DNA of 64,000 nucleotides from Riptortus pedestris (lineage: Eukaryota; Arthropoda; Insecta; Hemiptera; Alydidae). The DNA is taken from positions 77,793,001 to 77,857,000 of the forward strand of contig CM032229.1 in the NCBI GenBank assembly GCA_019009955.1. Direction: 5' to 3'. The notes beneath the pieces are model-generated. The model saw only the letters and a program-made list of their open reading frames with translations, ran no database searches and was not told the DNA's origin. Shown here one piece after another: positions 11,662 through 22,459 of the stretch; position 1 is the first letter of the stretch; the number at the start of each line of letters is the position of its first letter. Made by a program: the position numbers and the translations under genes.

Positions 11662-11880
11662 TCATTCTGTGGTTGTAGTTTCAGCCAAGATACTGTTAGA
11701 GTCGGTCGTTGTCTGCTCAGATAATTCGGCTTCAGTTGCTGACACTTCAAACACATTCAGCGTAGCCACTTTTGTAGTAGTGGTCTCTGCAGGAGGGGCT
11801 GACGTCGAAGCCTTCACGGGAGCGGCTGTTGTAGTGTTGCTCTCTCCGCTGACTGGCTCTGTCTCGTTCGCTCGGGGTAT
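11662..11880 (-). CDS. terminal coding exon (Thr/Ser-rich tail)
   Basis: The minus-strand acceptor TTTTTGGTGATTCAG precedes ATACCCCGAGCG. The exon has 72 codons and a TGA (plus-strand TCA at 11662-11664). Residues begin IPRANETEPVSGESNTTTAA and end AETTTTE. Runs of Thr and Ala-Pro-Ser resemble a mucin-like, O-glycosylatable linker; this is inference from composition. Confidence 0.75.
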   Translation of the reverse strand: MPRANETEPVSGESNTTTAAPVKASTSAPPAETTTTKVATLNVFEVSATEAELSEQTTTDSNSILAETTTTE

Positions 11881-14800
11881 CTGAATCACCAAAAAGTAAA
11901 CATTGCAAATTTAGAAGAGCATACAACGGAATTTTAAAGTCTGATCCAGACATATCAGGACAAAAAATAATATAATTTATAAATAAAACCAGCAAATAAT
12001 TAGTGTCAATAAACGATTAATATAAAATGCTGGAATAATAACGTATTGTTATATATTTTCCACATGTTTTACTGAGCCCCTTCAAACGCTACTCAGAGTA
12101 TTTGTAGAAAAATGAGACCTTTCATTTAAAGAAGGAACATCTGGACATGCGACAAAATTGAAATCACTAAAAAAATAAATTACTCCTAGAATAAAATATA
12201 AGATTCTTATAAGCTGACATCCCGCTTGTTTTATTTCATTGCAAAATATCATTGTCATATACACAAATCCTCTTATGTCTAGCCCATAGAACCTAGCACA
12301 TAATAGAAATGGCATTATATTTTTCCTCAAAACATGAAACAATAAAAGCACCTTCTTAAACCTTATAAAAAAAAGAATTTTAGCAATATAGAAGAACTTA
12401 TATTGGTCAATAATTCTGGTCGTTAACAATTGTATTAAACGGATCCTACGTCACAATACAAATCAATAATAATATATTAATAAGCTGACAGACTATGAAA
12501 ACCGGTTTGAAGGGGATAAAATTCGAACTGAAACGCTAACGTTAAACTTCAATTGGTCAAAACTGTGTTTTTAAACTTTTAAATGATCATAAACGACCTC
12601 CATTCAGTTTAAAATAAGTTCGTCACGCAGGTGTTGAGTTGGCTATGTAGATTTTCCACGTGCGTCTTGTATTGGTATCATCTCAAAACGTAAAAGTTCA
12701 ATGAGAACACTATTTGGCATTTAGGCTACAAAAATGTGCTTCATAATATATCAGCTTATTGTTAATATATGATTATCAGTGGGGCTTTATTGATGGCCGA
12801 AAACTAAAAAATGCAAATATCTCGGTTAATAATCAAGATAATGAAAAAAACGTACACAATAATATTTACAGAACATTACATTTTCAATAAGATTGATTCT
12901 ATTGTGCACGTTTTTGATCCGATGCATAATAACAAAGATATTTCGAATTTTCAAAATTCCCCCCTCTAAACCCAACTCACACTGGTCCGATTTCAGCCGT
13001 TAACGAGCCTGATCTTCATTTTTACATAAAACGTTTAAATATCAAGTTTAGTATAGATCGATTAAAAATTGCGACCTCTAAAGCGTTAACACACACAACA
13101 CACATATACAATTTTGAACGGACCTCATTTTCGTCATTGCGTAGATAGGATCGATGGACATTTGAAGAAATATTTTGAAAATCCCATCACGAGTACTACC
13201 TCAATAGCTGATTTCCCCCAAGGGAACTTTGCTAAAACGTATTCCAATAAGTAACCTTCATGTAATGATAGAGTGCGTTTATACCTTCAGTACCTCCAAT
13301 GGGTTGTAGACAGAGTAATAGTTCTGTACTCTTTGTACTATCCTCTCAAGGAAGCTTGGCAGACTGTATACAGTGCGTACTGGAAGGATGGCAGTCTGCT
13401 GATTAGGAAGGCGAACCAGAACCGGAACTTCAGGGCCTATTGTGACTATCTGGTAGACTGGTGGCAGACTGGATGTGGGTGGTATAGCAGCAGGGAGTAT
13501 GCTCTGTGCTGGAGGTGCGGGATCAGCAATCTAAAAGATAACCAACCGAAAGTGTTTATTTAATGTAAAAATATGTGGAATATAGAAAATAAAAACTGGG
13601 TATCCGTTATTGCGGAGAAAGAGGTAGTGTCCGACCAACCTTTAAAACTTCTTGAATTATTGTTGGCTTTCGGATAACCCTATCTTAATGTAATTTATTT
13701 ATATATAAGCATGTGAAGATGTATAGGTAGGGTTCTTATGGATTTCGGAAGGTAAATTAGTTTAACATAAAAAGTCCGTCACGCAGAAGCTGCGTCAACA
13801 AAGCAGATTTCCCACGTCCTGGTATAACATACTTTTGGTTTCATTTCAACACATTCTTTATTTCTAATTAAAAAACCTATAAAAATTTAAGTAAAAAGTT
13901 CGTCACGCATGGGCTGCGTAAACTAAGCAGATTTCCCACGTGAAGTTTTACAATAGAGAAATTTCACGAGAGCCGAGCCAGTGAAGGAAACGGCCGAACT
14001 AGCTTTTGGCGGGAAAGTAACTCGTCCGTTAGGCGCCCCGATTTAATAAAAATGCAAATATCTCGGTTAATATTCAAGATAGAGGAAAAAAATATATGAC
14101 AATATTTATAGTAAATTTAATTTGCAATAAGATTGGTTCTGTACAATTTTTCGATACGACGTATAGTAACTGAGATATTTTGAATTTTCGAAAATCCTCC
14201 CCTCTAAACCCCCCCTCCCATTGGTCCGATTTCAGCCGTTAACGAACTTGATCTTTCTTTTTACATAAAATGACTAAATATCGAGTTTGGTAACGATTAA
14301 ACAAAAATTGCGACCGCAATAGCGGTAACAGACAAATATATATAGATGTATATATACGTGTATATACAGTTTTGAACGGACCTCATTTTCGTCATCTACT
14401 AGGTAGGATCGATGGACATTTGGAGAAAAATTTCGAAAATTCCGTCATGAGTACAACCTCAATATTCCGGAAATCTGCTAAAAGTAAAAGGAAAGGGGGA
14501 GGAGGGATAACTAAAGGCTGAAAACAAGAAGAACTAGAGAGAGAATAACTCGCTAAATACTTGAGTTTCAAAAAAATATGCATAAATAGTTTCACAAGAT
14601 TGGTTCTATAATATTTGACTCATTACAACGGAAATATTTGGAATTTTTGAATCCCCTCCCCCTCTGAACCGCCCGATTTCAACTATTAATGACTATGAAT
14701 TTAATAGCTGCCTGGAACGGTTAAATATGAAGTACTGTAGAGATAAACTAAACATTTTTGTGACAAGAACGTAAAATCTTAATTGGTGACGTTATCACAC

Positions 14801-17407
14801 ACCGAATTTGAATCTCTCGCATAATAAAGGTCTCTTGTAAACAATATTTGGTATTTGGGCAAAGAAGAAATTCGTTCAGCTTATTGTTAATATGACATGA
14901 GTAGGAGTGGGGGTTTAATAAATGCTGAAAACTCATGACAACAAAGCCAAGAACTTTAATATGATAGAGGAAATATAGTACGGGTATATAACAACATTCA
15001 AACGTAATTAAAGTTCAATATGATTGGTTATATTCAATTTTTCTATCCAACTTATAATAACAGAGAAATTTAAAATTTTGGAATTTCCTGCCCCTAAGCC
15101 GATTTCATCCGTTAACGTTTTTATTAGTTTTACATAAAACGCTTATATATCGAGTTTGTTAACGAATGACCAATTTCGTAAATCTGTTCAGCTCTGATTG
15201 GTTGGCAGACCTGTTTGTTCACAACTCAGACGCTTTCCGTTGAGAGGTTATTAAAACAGGCTGAACGATTTCTCATTACCGTTAGCATTTATTCACTTAA
15301 TATTCACGGTGGTGTTATGAGTATGTAGATTTATCTATTTTAAAACATCATGTGGGAAATCTTCTTAGTTTACGCAGCCCCTGCGTGACAGACTCCCCCC
15401 CCCCTCGCTTAATGAAAGTCTGCTAAAAAAGAGCAATTTCCAAAAGAACCCAGTGGTGGCAACTACAAGGCCTTTAGATGATGGATATAGGTATACCTAA
15501 ATTGATGCAGCCCATGTATCGGTATTTCTTATATGCTTGGAATATTTTTAAATCCTTGGTTTGTGTTTATAAAAATAAATCCCCAATAGTTCAATTTTTC
15601 AAGCTCAATATATTACATGATTCTGCCTTTGCCGGGATAGGTATATTAAAAGATAGTTAGCTATTATTAATTTGTAAAAATCGATCTATTTAAAAAGCTA
15701 TTGAAGTTGAATTCCGCAAAAGATGCAATTTCACATACTTTTTTTATTTTCATTTGGGGGGGGGAGATTATAAGTTAACTAACTTGTTATTTACAGATTA
15801 CAACCATTTTCTAGGCAAAATGGGACTCAGGATTTTATTTAGTGAGTTTGTCACTAAATAAGTTCCTATTCCAACATGGTACTCGAACTCATGGCTCTAG
15901 GGTTACCAGGTTTATTAAGACCAATGTATAAGTGATAGAAACTGCATGCTTGGATGTAATACCTCATATGCCTTCAGTATCTTGTGGCTTGCATTTTTAA
16001 GTCACTCTTGAATTTTGTTATTGAAACATTTCGATATTATGTAGGAGTAACAATCCAGGACAGCTCCATGTATTGGTCAGTATATATTTTCAGAGCCGCA
16101 TTTGGACCCGTGCTTTGTTTTTGTAAGTGTTTCAAAGATTAATCGCAAATATAAAATCTGCTTAGCTTGCGTAAAACCTTTCTTATTTATTAATTTAATA
16201 AAAGAAAGTGACGAGAAATTTACGAAACCGTGTAGGGTTAGAAATGGAATTAAAAAAAAAATAGGAATTACCTGATAAGTGGGTATTGATTGAGGAGGCA
16301 GTTGCTGATATACTGTGTTGGGGTAAGAGGGTGTGTATGGGATGCTCTGTATCTGCTGCCTGTAGGAACTCTGGTAGGACTGCTGGTACCTGAAGCTACC
16401 GTCCTCGTCATAATCCTGGCTCTGGGATGTGTCCGGCCAGTACACTGAACTGCTGCAAAAAATAAATCCAATTAAGATAACTCAAATTTATTCACTGAAT
16501 TAGCTATTTATATGATTACCTAATCAAATAATCTAACTTATTGTAACAAGGAACTCACTCGTATTTTATCGGCATTATTATAATACAGGGTGTTTCAAAA
16601 AGATATATGTACGTATTACAAAGTATTATTTTGACCAAACTAACGATCGCTGCGCCTCGGTTCGGCTGTTGGAGAAACGAACATTTATTCTAGTTTATAT
16701 TATAGCTACTAGATTACTTCAAGAGTCTTCGGTTTTTCGGCTGATATAGTCAATTATATTTAAAAAAATAATTCGCTTCCGATTACAAATATGGTGCAAT
16801 TCATCAGTATACGGTTTATAGTAGTTTATATAATTAATTGGAGATAAAAGGTTACAATTTTCCATGAAATCTAAAATATAGAGAGTAGTCTGCATATCCT
16901 CTTGGCGGTTATCAGGCTTCATCGAACTGCAGTTTTCAATTTGTATCTAGTATTAAATCATTGACTTTGTTGTTGCTTTGGAGGTAGTGCGTTTTTTTGT
17001 GTTTATAACTCTGCCATATGTTAACCCCTGCCATAAGTCCACATGCCCATATATTACCTAGTACAATGAAAATAATTATTTAGGTAATGTGACAAATATT
17101 TTCAGATTGGTGCTGATAAACGCACAAGAAGGTTATCAATTAAAAGATAATGAGTTACGTGAAATAATTGCAAGTTGACAACCGCGACTTCTTCGTCTTT
17201 AGCTTCCGCATAATAATCGTGTTAAGATAATTTTCTACGGTGGTTGTGGCTCATTGAAGAGAGGACTTCGTGAAAGGGTACCGGGGTGGAGAGAGACACG
17301 TAGGAGGGAGGAATGGCCGACAACGGGATAAGGCAGACCCATTCAAGAAGCAGCTCCAGAAGAAGCCATAGAATTCAGAAACAGGAAGAACTCTTCAAAC
17401 ATAAATG

Positions 17408-17471
<64 letters not shown>

Positions 17472-17552
17472 TATAAATTACCTGTCTTGTTGGTTCGTGT
17501 ATTGAGGCAGCCTCTCTGGTAGGAACAACGAGAACGATCCACTAGCGGAACT
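11662..17552 (-). CDS. multi-exon gene, C-terminal part of a low-complexity (Q/Y/S/P/T-rich) protein
   Basis: Four exons join as 17482-17552, 16272-16452, 13285-13530 and 11662-11880 (minus strand). Each has a consensus acceptor and, except the last, a GT donor. The phases fit exactly: the first exon ends with two bases of a codon, the next starts with one base, and the last two are in phase 0. Together they encode ~238 residues ending in a TGA. The parts are: a short hydrophobic/Ser segment; a Tyr/Gln/Ser-rich block; a Pro-rich block passing into a non-repetitive stretch (SLPSFLERIVQRVQNYYSVY); and a Thr/Ser/Ala-rich tail with N-glycosylation-type sequons (NET, NTT). The composition suggests an extracellular or structural protein, but I recognise no family and saw no signal peptide. 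Upstream exons were not found. Introns of ~0.9-2.7 kb hold several Helentron-like copies. Confidence 0.75.
12613..13237 (+). mobile_element. Helentron-like element inside an intron
   Basis: A complete but diverged copy. The 5' end is GTTCGTCACGCAGGTGTTGA, with a displaced GTAGATTTTCC. The body has the ATGCAAATATCTCGGTTAAT block. The internal microsatellite position is ACACACAACACACATATACA. The 3' end is GATTTCCCCCAAGGGAACTT followed by TGCTAAAA. It lies in the last intron of the minus-strand gene. Confidence 0.65.
13285..13530 (-). CDS. internal coding exon (Pro-rich to non-repetitive)
   Basis: The acceptor GGTTATCTTTTAG precedes ATTGCTGAT and the donor is CTGAAG/GTATAA. The exon is 246 bp, exactly 82 codons in phase 0. 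It encodes a Pro/Ala/Val-rich start (IADPAPPAQSILPA), then the least repetitive part of the protein, which has the best chance of homologue detection. The plus-strand open frame over the same DNA is a shadow. A Helentron-like copy ends about 47 bp from the donor. Confidence 0.78.
13772..13890 (+). mobile_element. Helentron-like 5' end fragment
   Basis: AAAGTCCGTCACGCAGAAGC followed by a displaced AAGCAGATTTCCCACGT. The copy is cut short, and a second 5' end begins at 13895. Confidence 0.65.
13895..14482 (+). mobile_element. Helentron-like element
   Basis: The 5' end is AAAGTTCGTCACGCATGGGC and the body blocks are well preserved (ATGCAAATATCTCGGTTAAT, CCTCCCCTCTAAACCCCCCC, TTGCGACCGCAATAGCGG). 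The internal AT-rich microsatellite is short (14335-14366). The 3' palindrome is damaged (CAATATTCCGGAAATCTGCT), with TGCTAAAA retained. Confidence 0.65.
14500..15410. mobile_element. degenerate Helentron-like fragments
   Basis: Diverged plus-oriented body pieces (CTGAAAACTCATGACAAC, AACAACATTCAAACG, TTATAATAACAGAGAAATTT) are followed by a minus-oriented 5' end at about 15350-15400 (GTGGGAAATCTTCTTAGTTT then ACGCAGCCCCTGCGTGAC). The boundaries are uncertain. Confidence 0.45.
15815..15930 (-). repeat. SINE fragment, minus orientation
   Basis: It contains GGACTCAGGATTTTATTTAG and, on the minus strand, the B-box-like GAGTTCGAGTACC (about 15881-15893) with GGTAACCCTAGAGCC upstream. It matches the head and middle of the SINE at 62529-62765. 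Confidence 0.55.
16272..16452 (-). CDS. internal coding exon (Tyr/Gln/Ser-rich)
   Basis: The acceptor is TTATTTTTTGCAGCAG and the donor TTATCAG/GTAATT. It is 181 bp: one base plus 60 codons. The sequence contains YWPDTSQSQDYDEDGSFRYQ and then QSYQSSYRQQ-type low complexity. The acceptor is a tandem NAGNAG, so an alternative isoform lacking one Ser is possible. Both choices keep the frame. Confidence 0.78.
17412..17469. repeat. (AT)n microsatellite
   Basis: 58 bp of perfect AT repeat, within about 12 bp of a coding exon's splice donor at 17481. Confidence 0.95.
17482..17552 (-). CDS. internal coding exon, most 5' exon found
   Basis: The acceptor CTATTTTTCAG precedes AGTTCCGCT and the donor is GACAG/GTAATTT. 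The exon is 71 bp: 23 codons (SSASGSFSLFLPERLPQYTN and three more) plus two bases that complete a Ser codon with the next exon. It lies next to a 58-bp (AT)n tract. Exons further upstream must exist, because there is no Met in frame. Confidence 0.7.
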
Positions 17553-17726
17553 CTGAAAAATAGAAATAGTATTATTATACAGCAGTTATGAAGTAATGTA
17601 TAAATACAATTCAACAATTTATTTAAATTTTCCACCGTCAAATTATTCAAACCTATGCTCTTGGCTCAAATAAACACTTTTCAGGAGATAGAAGAAATAT
17701 GGGATCAATAACCACTCCCTACGTCC

Positions 17727-18134
17727 AAAAAGTCCATCACGTACAGGCTACGTAAACTAACCTCATTTCGCAAGTACTGATAAACACACTTGTTATCTCA
17801 TCTCTCCACTTATTCTCTATTCTATATATAAAAAACCGACGAGTAGAAGTAGGGAGGGTTACTGAAGGAAGAAAACAAGAAAGTAGGAAAAATCGCTTAA
17901 TACTCGAGTTGCAACAATTGTAGAAAATCAAAAGTGTAACAAGATTGGCTTTATAACATCTTATGATATGTCTCATAATAACGGAGACATTTTGAATTTT
18001 CTAATCATTCCCCTCACCCTCAAAACCACCACTATTCCATGTACGATTTCAGCCAATAACCTCATGAGTATACCCTCAATAACTTAATGAGTACAACCTC
18101 CATAGCTGATTTCCCCTAAGGGAAATCTGCTAAA
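17727..18134 (+). mobile_element. degenerate Helentron-like element
   Basis: The 5' end is AAAAAGTCCATCACGTACAG, then GTAAACTAACC. The 3' end is TGATTTCCCCTAAGGGAAAT followed by CTGCTAAAA. The interior is diverged and shortened. Confidence 0.6.
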
Positions 18135-19540
18135 ATGGACATTATAAAAGCAAGTGTGAATGAACTGAGCTCTTTGGATACACCAGGTAACTAGAACACG
18201 AAACCGAGATAAACTGTAAATAGATCATTATTTTTTCTGAATCCAACAAAAAATAATGTTACCTCCTGAAACAAATCCACTCAACAGAAAAGAATAATTT
18301 CAAGGAGTTAGAAAATATATTCGGTATTTCTTAAGATTAGGAAGGAAGAGGGCAATAAGTGCCCACCCACTTATCTGCTTTATTTCCGAGAATATATCAG
18401 ATGATGGATTAATGGAACGGCTTTCCAGGTTAAGGCTAGATATAAGGCCGATGAGAAGGCAGCTAATTTTACTAGAGGTAAATGAAACGAAGATGGCTTC
18501 CCTGAAAACAAGGATCGTGTTAATGAGAACAGGGATGTTGCGTGCATAGCTTAGCAACCTCAGACCTAAATCTGCATCTCACATCCGTTTGGAGTGAACT
18601 CTTTCAAGATATCAGTAAATTACTCTTGTACAGACTTCATCTTGGACTTTAGATATTCAGAATTTTCTCATTTTCAAATCGGCCATTCATTACATCCATC
18701 ATGTAAAAACGAACTTGGTTCATTTAAGTAATTCTCTGAGTTACGTGCTCTAATACTGCGAAAATAAATACAAACTAAAATGGCACCAGCCTATGGTGAC
18801 TTATTATTTCCGATATAGAAATAAAAGAAGAAACCCTTTGAAATAATTCAATGTTACAATAACTATAAAACTTCTCATTCGTCTCCGGACAAATTCAGGA
18901 AACTAAGCCTTTTTGAGGAAGTGAGACAAAATGCTATAATAAATGCTCTTCATGAAGAAAAAACATTTCCCCCTGCAATTCGAGGCATTCCCAAGACACT
19001 AATGGCATTGAGATATTAAAACAACTTATAAATGACTATACCGTTAAATTTAACGCACCTTTTAAACCAAGATAGCTTCCCAACATCTTTTTATGCTGTA
19101 GGATTAAAGCACAGGTAAAAAAAAAAGAATACAATCGTTCAGGTTGAAGCACGAAGCCATTCAAGCAGGTTGTTCAATGTTAACATTGATAATAAATTAG
19201 CATAGTATATTGTTTCTAAAAAGGTCATAAAATGTCCGAGGTGTGCCAGAAATCAGAAATTATCACAGCAACTTAAATGTGAGAATTATGACCAAGATCC
19301 CGGTACTAGATACAGGGATTGTATAGCTCTCATTAGTGACGAAAAAAAATGTAAGAATGACAGAAAATAGTTGAAGGAATGTTACAAAACCAAATTTTAA
19401 GTCTTCTGATGCCACTATACCAATTCAATTCCAGACATTCCGTACGCCACAACTGAAAAATACAAAGCAAGGCAAGTTCTGTACAACTGTTTCCACACCC
19501 AGGGCAATTCCAACACCAAGAAAGGCTATCATTCTACTAA
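18135..19540 (+). other. no supported gene; several coding-like patches of unknown origin
   Basis: Frames at 18301-18545, 18895-19017 and 19220-19367 (+) read like protein fragments. The last has spaced Cys residues (KCPRCARNQ..CENYD..YRDCI..KKC). They are in different frames with stops between, and the first patch is also open on the other strand. I recognise no family. They may be remains of an old gene or transposon, or chance. Confidence 0.2.
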
Positions 19541-19544
19541 ATAT

Positions 19545-19950
19545 GTGGGTGCTGCGTAAACTAAGCAGGTTTCCCAACTGTAGTAATACCAAGCTGATAT
19601 TATCCCACATACAATTCTATATTTCTACCTTAACAAAAAACCTATGTAATCGCGATTAAAAGTATATGTGTACATGAAATATGTATACATAATGTTACAA
19701 TTGCTTTGCATGAGTAGAGATGAGGGTTAACAGTCCGCTGAAAGTAAGAAATTAAAATATATGAGTTTTGTGTGTGTAGAACAATAATAGAAAATAAAAT
19801 TCCCAATAGAATTCAGACTTGTAAATCAGAGATATTTGGAGAAACATTTTTAACTTCCTGGTGTTGATTCGCTTCAGCCATCAATAAACTTGATCTTTAT
19901 CTTTACATGAAACGCTTAAATAACGAGTTTGTTAACGACCAAACAATATA
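19545..19950 (+). mobile_element. degenerate Helentron-like fragment
   Basis: GTGCTGCGTAAACTAAGCAG followed by GTTTCCCAACTG gives the 5' region. Diverged body blocks follow (TGAGTAGAGATGAGGGTTAA; ACATGAAACGCTTAAATAACG). Confidence 0.45.
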
Positions 19951-21775
19951 TTTATATATATTCTACACATGAGACTCCAATTTTACAAAATGTCTCCTAT
20001 CTTTTTGGCCACACAATTTTTTTGTTGGAACTGTGCTACAACAGACTCCAAGTGACAGGCGCGACCACTTAAATTCCTATTCCATGTGCATACGGTTACA
20101 GAGATGATTGACACCGCAAAATACACATTTACCCAGAACATTTGCAAGGCCACATTTCTGGGACCCATTTACATTTTCACATTTTGCAAGCCTTTACGAA
20201 AAACTATTTTTACATTAATGAAACGACACAAAACATTTTAAAAACTACTACTACTATGAAAAACGTCATTCGAAGCCATATGCAGTAAAAAAAAAGCTAC
20301 TATGAAAACAGCTACTGCAGACACCTAAGTCTTAGATTGGTTTTTTTTTTTTCATTTCTTATGCTGTTGACTAGACCTCTCGCTGAAATTTCTAACAAAT
20401 AATTTTCCGAGGCTATTACTCGAAAAATGTACTAAGTCATTACTTTAAGTAATATTTCAAGTGTCTGTAATTCGTGATATTTTTCGTTAAAACAGAATAT
20501 GAAATTTAGAAGAATGTTAGATTCAATAAATCATATTTCTACTCAACAGAGATCAAAATTAACTTCGGATTTGAGATCATCAGAGAAGAGTAGAGAGAAA
20601 CCCGCTAGAGTAAATCTCTATCCTAAATAAAAAATACTTTATAGTGGGCGGACAAACACGTATACGTGGTCCTATTAGAAATACAGACTGTACGAATAGA
20701 ATCTTTTTTTTTTTGCCCATCAATAAAAGATCAACCAAGGAGGTCCTGAAGCATTGTTCTTTGAATGAAGGTAATAAATGGGATACATATACGATTTCGT
20801 TTTCAACCTCTCTTACAGCCCTTCTCTCTTTTAGGTAGATTATATTTTCAGCTCACTGAATACATTTTATAAATCTTTTAAATGCGAATTTTATTCAATT
20901 AACTCTAAAAGTTTCTTCTAAATATAGAAATATTGTGGACGCACGTCCAGAAGGAAATCCGCAGAGTATGTAGGTTTGCTGCGTCGGGGTTTTATTTACC
21001 GATCATTTGATAGAAACTGTTGATAGAAACGAATAATTAGCTCACCTCCTTAGTTAGTTTGGTAAAAGTCTTTGGCTTGAGAACACATGCTAATTTACTT
21101 ACGTAAATAATTAGTTCCTGAGAGTCGATTTGGTATTTAATCGTATTTTCCAGTTCCCATGAATTGGTTTTCGAAACCTACTAAATACTGCTATGCCGAT
21201 TCTCACAGTCAGTAACGCTAAGGCTTTTGTAATCAATCTATTACCATGAGATAGTTAATAAACATGAAGGTTACATGCAATACAAAAGAACAGAACTGAA
21301 TGCGTACGCTCAAATATACACACTCGCGATCGTTTTCGTTTTACAAAATGATAGATGGCATTAAAACCTTGCTGTGAGTTTTAATTCTTTATGCTTGAGA
21401 AGCAGAGCAGGCATTTCTCAGGTTTGTTTCGTCCTTTTGTGAGAGTTTAATGTCTTGAAAAATATTTAAGAAAAATAAACTTAGTTTCTTAGCCACTGTT
21501 TATCTTGTAAATCTTTGTTTTTAGTGAGTAAAGGGGTACAAGTTTTGCTGGTGGTGATTTTAGGACCATTCTTGGACGTCAATATTAAACGAAATTTTAA
21601 TAGTATTAGCCCCAATAATCAAACTAACCCCTGAACCCAGATTTAGGGTTTAACACTGACGCCCACTCCCTTCAGCTTTGAATCGGGCAGAATCTGATGA
21701 TTCGCTGGGAGTTAGCTAAGTCCAGATAAAAATTATGGTGAAGGACTGGCTACATTATTTAGATTTTGTAACTTC
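19951..21775. other. no gene seen
   Basis: AT-rich DNA with homopolymer runs. The open frames at 19983-20168 (-) and 20644-20838 (+) have no recognisable motif or splice support. Confidence 0.4.
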
Positions 21776-21784
21776 TTCAAAGTT

Positions 21785-21952
21785 CCTTCATTCTCAACAT
21801 TGGACACATTAGCCTAAAGTCGCGGGTCTGATTCCCGCATGGGCAATAGGGAGTTATTTAGTGACAATCCCACGAAATAAATTCCTTAGTCCCAGCCTGG
21901 TTACAAAAGGATGGTAACCTGAAGATAAGTCGTATCGCTTAACCGTATATTG
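21785..21952 (+). repeat. tRNA-derived SINE copy, diverged
   Basis: The B-box-like CGGGTCTGATTCCCGC lies at about 21824-21839 and is followed by TGGGCAATAGGGAGTTATTT. The family body follows (CCAGCCTGGTTACAAAAGGA, TGGTAACCTGAAGATAAGTC). Confidence 0.65.
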
Positions 21953-21957
21953 GGATA

Positions 21958-22010
21958 CTTTTGCACTGAAATGCAAAAGGACTCGAGACTTTTGCACTGA
22001 AACTCGAGAC
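21958..22010. repeat. overlapping hairpin and short direct repeats
   Basis: CTTTTGCA-CTGAAA-TGCAAAAG forms a perfect 8-bp stem with a 6-base loop (21958-21979). CTTTTGCACTGAAA and ACTCGAGAC are each repeated within the next 30 bases. The function is unknown. Confidence 0.6.
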
Positions 22011-22382
22011 TAAGACAATATACTTTAGAATCAACAAATTTTTTCCACGCAGAGTATCCCTCTAACGAGGGAATTTATTTAAACATTGTGTGCTCCATCA
22101 TTTGGATACTACACACATGGTATGACTATGTTAAAATAAGTTACACCAAGTGAAAGGTTCGGTCAACATAAACATAGTAATAAAGATTGCAGCATAAATA
22201 TCTAAATGAGCCAAATACGCTGCTTAAAGGAAGGTAGAAATGCAGCTTTTGACAACGATTATTATTTATATTTTCCTAAAAAAGCAGGAGAATTAGAAGG
22301 GTGGAGGAGAGACTAAGAATGCAGTAATGTCGTTCAGCGAATGCACAAGCTGGCTAGCAGCCGACAATATATGGAGAGATGT

Positions 22383-22450
22383 GTGGGTCGGTGGCTCTAC
22401 AGTTAAGTCCGAAGTTTTGGCATCCTTCCCGTGCGCCTTCGAATCATGTA
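22383..22450 (+). repeat. possible tRNA-derived SINE head
   Basis: TGTGGGTCGGTGGCTCTACA, then GTTAAGTCCGAAG, resembles a pol III A box. CGCCTTCGAATCATG about 45 bases later resembles a B box. There is no clear tail, and it does not match the main SINE of this window. Confidence 0.3.
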
Positions 22451-22459
22451 TGTATAAGT

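Noticed and set aside
11669..11884. 71-codon plus-strand frame rich in Val/Ser
   Set aside because: Shadow of the Thr/Ser-rich terminal exon on the minus strand.
13273..13563. 96-codon plus-strand frame
   Set aside because: Shadow of the minus-strand coding exon 13285-13530, whose splice sites and phase are consistent.
21051..21110. Possible upstream exon of the minus-strand gene ending in a GTGAGC donor
   Set aside because: One frame is open and ends in phase 0, but the acceptor lacks a pyrimidine tract and the peptide does not resemble the rest of the protein.
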